Shown here piece after piece: positions 59,425-64,000 of a stretch of DNA of 64,000 nt. Both the position numbers and the translations under genes were made by a program. Position 1 is the stretch's first letter; every line of letters begins with the position of its first letter. Source of the stretch: Corynebacterium mycetoides (GTDB lineage: Bacteria > Actinomycetota > Actinomycetes > Mycobacteriales > Mycobacteriaceae); NCBI RefSeq assembly GCF_900103625.1, contig NZ_LT629700.1, forward strand, positions 2,202,371 through 2,266,370, in the 5' to 3' direction. The notes under the pieces are model-generated. The model saw only the letters and a program-made list of their open reading frames with translations, was not told where the DNA came from and searched no databases.

Positions 59425-59865
59425 TCAGCGCCGCAGCCGCATCATCACGTGCGGGATGCCGGCATCAAGGAATTCCTCGCCCTCGGCGACGAAGCCGAAG
59501 CCGGTGTAGTAACCCACCAGCCCGGATTGGGCCTCGATAACAAGGCCGCCGGAGAATCGCTGGGTGTAGGCGATGCCGGTGCGCACGATCTCATGGCCGA
59601 GGCCCGTGCCACGCGCAGCTGGGGCAACGACGAAGCGGCCGAACCGGCTGCCGGAGTCGGTGGGAAACACCCGTGCGCACCCGAGCAGCTCGGCCGGATC
59701 CTCATCCGACCACGCCAGAAGGTGGCGGGTGTCCGGGTGCGCGTCAATGTCGTCGATCTCAGCAAACGGGCACTGCTGCTCGACGACGAACACGTCAACG
59801 CGAAGCTTGAACAGGGCATGGGTCTGCAGAGCGGTAAGCTGCGCCAGCGGCGAGATCGCAATCAT
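59425..59865 (-). CDS. elaA: GNAT acetyltransferase, ElaA family
   Basis: 146 residues. LFKLRVDVFVVEQQCPFAEID is the ElaA opening and FGRFVVAPAARGTGLGHEIV the acetyl-CoA-binding motif A; VGYYTGFGFVAEGEEFLDAGIPH closes the fold. Substrate unknown. It is the last gene of the probable thiC-DUF418-thiE-MFS-elaA operon, 10 bp behind MFS, and converges with the Nramp-like gene. Confidence 0.85.
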   Translation of the reverse strand: MIAISPLAQLTALQTHALFKLRVDVFVVEQQCPFAEIDDIDAHPDTRHLLAWSDEDPAELLGCARVFPTDSGSRFGRFVVAPAARGTGLGHEIVRTGIAYTQRFSGGLVIEAQSGLVGYYTGFGFVAEGEEFLDAGIPHVMMRLRR

Positions 59866-59875
59866 GGCCCCAAGC

Positions 59876-61043
59876 TTAGGCGCGGGAGAGGTAGCCGGTC
59901 TTAATCTGGGTAAAGCGCACGACGGCTGAGGTCAGAGCCAGGGCGGCGAGCACGAGCAGGGGCACCGTCGGCCCGGCCAGCGGCTCCAGCCACTGCAACA
60001 GCGGCGGCAGGGCGAATCCGATGTAAGTGCCCACGTAGTAAATGCCGAGGACGCGGCCGCGCGCGTGGAGGGGAGCGTATGTGTCGACGTCGAGAAGCCC
60101 GTCGCGCAGGCACAAACCGTACGCCGCACCCAACGCGATAGTCGCTGCGACGAAGGCTGCGAGCGTGGGGTTGGTTCCAGCGAAGCCGGCAATCGCCAGT
60201 ACCGTCGCGGAGCACAGCGCGCCGATGACGCCGGCGCGCGGGCCCCAGTCGAAGCGCCTGCCCAGAGCCTGGAGCACAAGCGCGGTGCCGAAACCGAGAA
60301 CGGCGGCGATTCCCGGCATGAACACCCCGGTAGGGAAGTAGTGGGCGACGCGAGCGGCGAGCCCGACAACCGCGGTAGTGATGGAGGCGAAGACCCACAC
60401 TGCCACCGGCAATGCCGTCGCCAGCGCCTTGGTGGATGAGCGCTGCGCCGGTGCCGCGGCGGGCGCTGGTGCGGGGCCGTCGGGGCCCTGGGTTACCGCG
60501 TGGTGGGGTGTGTCGCCGATGACCAGGGAGACCACGATGGCCAGCAGCGACAGAGCGAATTTCACCGCGTAGAGCTCCCAAATCCGCGACTGGGCATAGG
60601 CGAAAATTCCGGAGAAGATCGGCCCGAGGGCGAAGCCGGAGGTCAAAAAGATGCCGGCGAGGGTCGCACCTTGCGCGCCGCGGAGCCTCGCCGCCCACGC
60701 CGTTCCCGCGCTCACGACAAGTCCGACGCCGAGCCCGACGACGAAGCGGCCCGACAGCAGGGCGGCGGCGCTGTGCGAGAAGGCAAGGCCCAGGTTTCCG
60801 AGCGCGGAGACGATCGTGCCCGCAATGACAATCGGGCGGCCTCCGAAGCGGTCGGCGAGGATCCCGCCGGCCAGAAGGCACGGAAACAGACCGGCTGCGT
60901 AGATTCCGTAGGCGCCGTTGACCAGCAGCGGCTCGAGGTGCGCGCGCTCTTTAAGGGCCACGAGAACGGCCGCGAAGTGGTTCGCGGCCCATCCTGCCGT
61001 GACGAGGAAAAAGATGACGTGTAGAAACTTTGCGGCTGGACAT
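59876..61043 (-). CDS. MFS transporter with a suspected one-base error at its start
   Basis: About 388 residues in the main frame, twelve helices. AGGILADRFGGRPIVIAGTI is the MFS motif A between helices 2 and 3; RFVVGLGVGLVVSAGTAWAA and HARGRVLGIYYVGTYIGFALP are other helices. The frame lacks a start codon in a sensible place. An ATG at 61041-61043 (MSSRK), four bases past the thiE stop, joins the frame if one extra base near 61028 is removed. The cargo is unknown; the thi context suggests a thiamine precursor, but this is speculative. Confidence 0.7.
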
Positions 61044-61047
61044 GGGA

Positions 61048-61704
61048 TTAATCTGCTGCGCCGCGTTCGAACTCGGAGAGTACGCGCGCCACGTAGGCGC
61101 CGGTGTCCTCGGCGTTCATGATGCCGCGCACCAGAGCGAGCCGTCGACGCCGGTGGAGGCGAGCTCGGCGGCGTCGTCGACCGTGACATCGCCGATGGCT
61201 ACGACGGGCACGAGGGACTCGGCGACGAGGGGCGGTAGCCGTCGACACCGAGTAGCGGCCGGCCCGAGTCCTTCGTCGGGGTGGCGCGAAACGGCCCGGC
61301 CCCGACGTAGTCGATGTCTCCAGCTAGTTCATTGGCGCGCGCACGAGCTGAAGCGTCCCCGTGGTCAGTCCGATGATCGCTTCCGGGCCGAGTAGCCGCC
61401 GGGCAACGCGGACGTCGAGGTCGTCTTGGCCGAGGTGGACGCCGTGAACACCCTCGTCGCACAGGGCGAGCGCGACGTCGACGCGGTCGTCGATAAGCAC
61501 GCGCGTGGCGGGGTTGGCCTCGCGCACCGCGCGGGCGACCTCGCGGCCGAGGGTGTAGAGCTCGCGCGCGGAGATGGGTTTGCTGCGCACCTGGATGACA
61601 CCGGCTCCGGCGCGCGCGGCGTCTCGCGCGCGGGCGACGATGTCGCGCTCGCTACCGCTCCCGGTGACAAAGTAACAGCGCAGGTCGAGCTCGCACTTAA
61701 GCAT
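61048..61704 (-). pseudogene. thiE: Thiamine-phosphate synthase ThiE (block B copy), three frameshifts
   Basis: All conserved ThiE blocks are present but spread over frames: GVIQVRSKPISARELYTLGR and GVHLGQDDLDVRVARRLLG in the first, ending at LQLVRAPMN; ELAGDIDYVGAGPFRATPTK in the second; then ALVRGIMNAEDTGAYVARVL. Shifts lie at about 61340, 61232 and 61139, each consistent with loss of one base in GC-rich runs when compared with the intact block A gene. Start ATG 61704 overlaps the DUF418 stop. The redundancy with block A would allow decay, but adjacent genes show the same kind of errors. Confidence 0.88.
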
Positions 61705-62920
61705 GTGCGGGCCTCGGTTCGATCGCGCCGGTGCGCCCGTAGGCGATGCGGCGGTGAACCCACTCGAACGGGCCGGGGTGCGGGTGGCCTCGAGGACGGA
61801 GGCAAAAAGCAGCGTGATCAGCAGACGAGCAGGCCCACCCCGAGCTTGCCGGTGACGTTCCGTCCAGGCCGAGCCCGAACCCGAACGGAGAAGCGAGGAT
61901 GATGAACAGCAGCGATTGCGCGAGGTAGCCCGACATGGAGCGCTTGCCCAGCGCGATGAGGGGGTAGGCCCAGCGGGGCGCCGCGTGCGCCTGGGCGGCG
62001 CGCTTTTGCATCCCGTTTGTCGCCAGCGCGAACGCGGCGAGGATTCCGGGGCCGGTGAACGGCCCCCAGGACTGGTGAGGATCCAGAAGAACTCCTCGAG
62101 GCCCGGGTCGATCACCCGATCGCCGCGAGACCCCACGGAAGCCCGAGCAGCAGGGTGATCGCCACGGCGACATAGACCCATTGCCGCAGAATAGCGCGAT
62201 GCTTATCGACGTTCACCAGGTAACCCTCCGTCGCCCAGACGTAGCCGATGATGCTCAGCCCGCGAGAGAACCGACGCGAAGGGGATCGAAGTGAGCATCA
62301 GCATCGCCGCGGAAAAGTTGGCGCTGAAATAGTCACCCACGGTTAACAGCTCCGTGGTGGGGGCGCGCATATCGGGCAGGGCCCCGGGCTCGAAGAAGTA
62401 CACAGCAAAAGCGCCGGCGGTGCCGGTAACGGCGAAAAGAATCCAGCAAGATGTAGGCGATCAGGCGCAGCCACTTCGCGCTGACGGTGAACAGTAGAGC
62501 CATGAGCACGCCGATGAGCCCATAGGTGAGCATGATGTCGCCGTAGAAAAGCGCGAGCATGTGGATTAGCCCCAGCGCAGCGAGGGTGCCGTAGCGGCGC
62601 AGAAGCACCCGGCGCGCGTCGCGCAGCGGGTAGTGCTTGCGGTACAGGCTCGCCACCACGAGCCCGAAGCCGAAGCCGGCAGCGTGGAAAACATCGGCAG
62701 GCCGCGCACGTGAACGAACATTGCGGAGAACACGGCGAAGAAGGCGTCCACCCGCTCGAGGGGTCGACGCCGCCGAGGGTGTCTCCTGGGCGCCGCGCTG
62801 GAGGTGCCGGTGGTGACCAGGCTTGGACCGAGTTGGCTGCGGCGATGCCAGCAGGGAGACGCCGCGGGCGATGTCGGGGAGGAGCAGCCTCTGCTTCGCG
62901 GGTGTTTTGTCCATGCCCAT
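61697..62920 (-). pseudogene. DUF418 (YeiB-like) membrane protein, multiple frameshifts
   Basis: Starts MGMDKTPAKQRLLLPDIARGV and ends with the DUF418 hallmarks LGKRSMSGYLAQSLLFIILA and GPFEWVHRRIAYGRTG, with membrane helices such as LGLIHMLALFYGDIMLTYGLIGVLM between. At least five frame changes are needed to read through. It lies 16 bp after thiC and overlaps thiE, so it was part of the thi operon. The family is a putative transporter of unknown substrate. Confidence 0.78.
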
Positions 62921-62936
62921 AACCTACTCGGGTGGC

Positions 62937-64000
<1,064 letters not shown>

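Overview
The window is high-GC actinobacterial chromosome and almost certainly from a Corynebacterium. Indicators are the conserved neighbourhood hisN / inositol-phosphatase / prfB ... ftsE-ftsX-smpB, a GT87 mannosyltransferase, MMPL and BCCT transporters of corynebacterial type, an actinobacterial-style thiamine set (thiE, thiO, thiS, thiG, thiF, thiC) and candidate CRP/GlxR-like sites.

Layout. 1-3.35 kb is a nest of transposons: an IS3-family element running off the left edge, a broken IS6-family transposase and a frameshifted IS256-family transposase. 3.4-11.3 kb holds an MMPL exporter, an IS150-like IS3 element that landed in the loop of an older terminator hairpin, ohr (organic peroxide resistance), a 2,3-butanediol-dehydrogenase-type enzyme and a large-subunit catalase. 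11.5-19 kb carries a three-gene, translationally coupled cassette for a surface or exopolysaccharide (HEAT-like membrane protein, cellulose-synthase-like GT2, clan-A-like glycosidase). It is bracketed by a truncated and a complete copy of chrA arranged as direct repeats 6,260 bp apart. Next come an LLM flavin oxidoreductase and a class-V aminotransferase.

21.2-34.4 kb (block A) and 52.8-61.7 kb (block B) are two collinear, diverged copies of the same gene series: a small membrane protein, a BCCT osmolyte transporter, thiG-thiS-thiO, a solitary EctC-like ectoine-synthase homologue, an atypical Nramp-family transporter, and thiE. Block A additionally holds thiF, a LuxR-type two-component/ABC-exporter cassette, a CDF-like transporter and an AtoE-type fatty acid transporter. 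Block B additionally holds a DJ-1/PfpI protein, a GNAT and an MFS exporter, and is tied to thiC. Its thiE copy and a DUF418 gene are riddled with single-base frameshifts.

Between the blocks lies the single-copy core (secreted trypsin-like protease, hisN, a second inositol monophosphatase, prfB, ftsEX, smpB). An 8-kb lipid/acyl-CoA module sits between prfB and ftsE: PucR-like regulator, FAD oxidoreductase, DUF3556 membrane protein, fused 3-oxoacid CoA-transferase and acyl-CoA synthetase. A GT87 mannosyltransferase, an SDR, and a His-rich metal-binding protein next to a CDF exporter follow.

The features most worth following up are the paralogous osmolyte/metal/thiamine blocks, the glycan cassette flanked by chrA repeats, a 58-60 bp palindromic repeat family derived from the IS150-like end, and the His-rich/CDF unit with tandem operator-like boxes. 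No CRISPR array, rRNA, tRNA or convincing riboswitch was seen.
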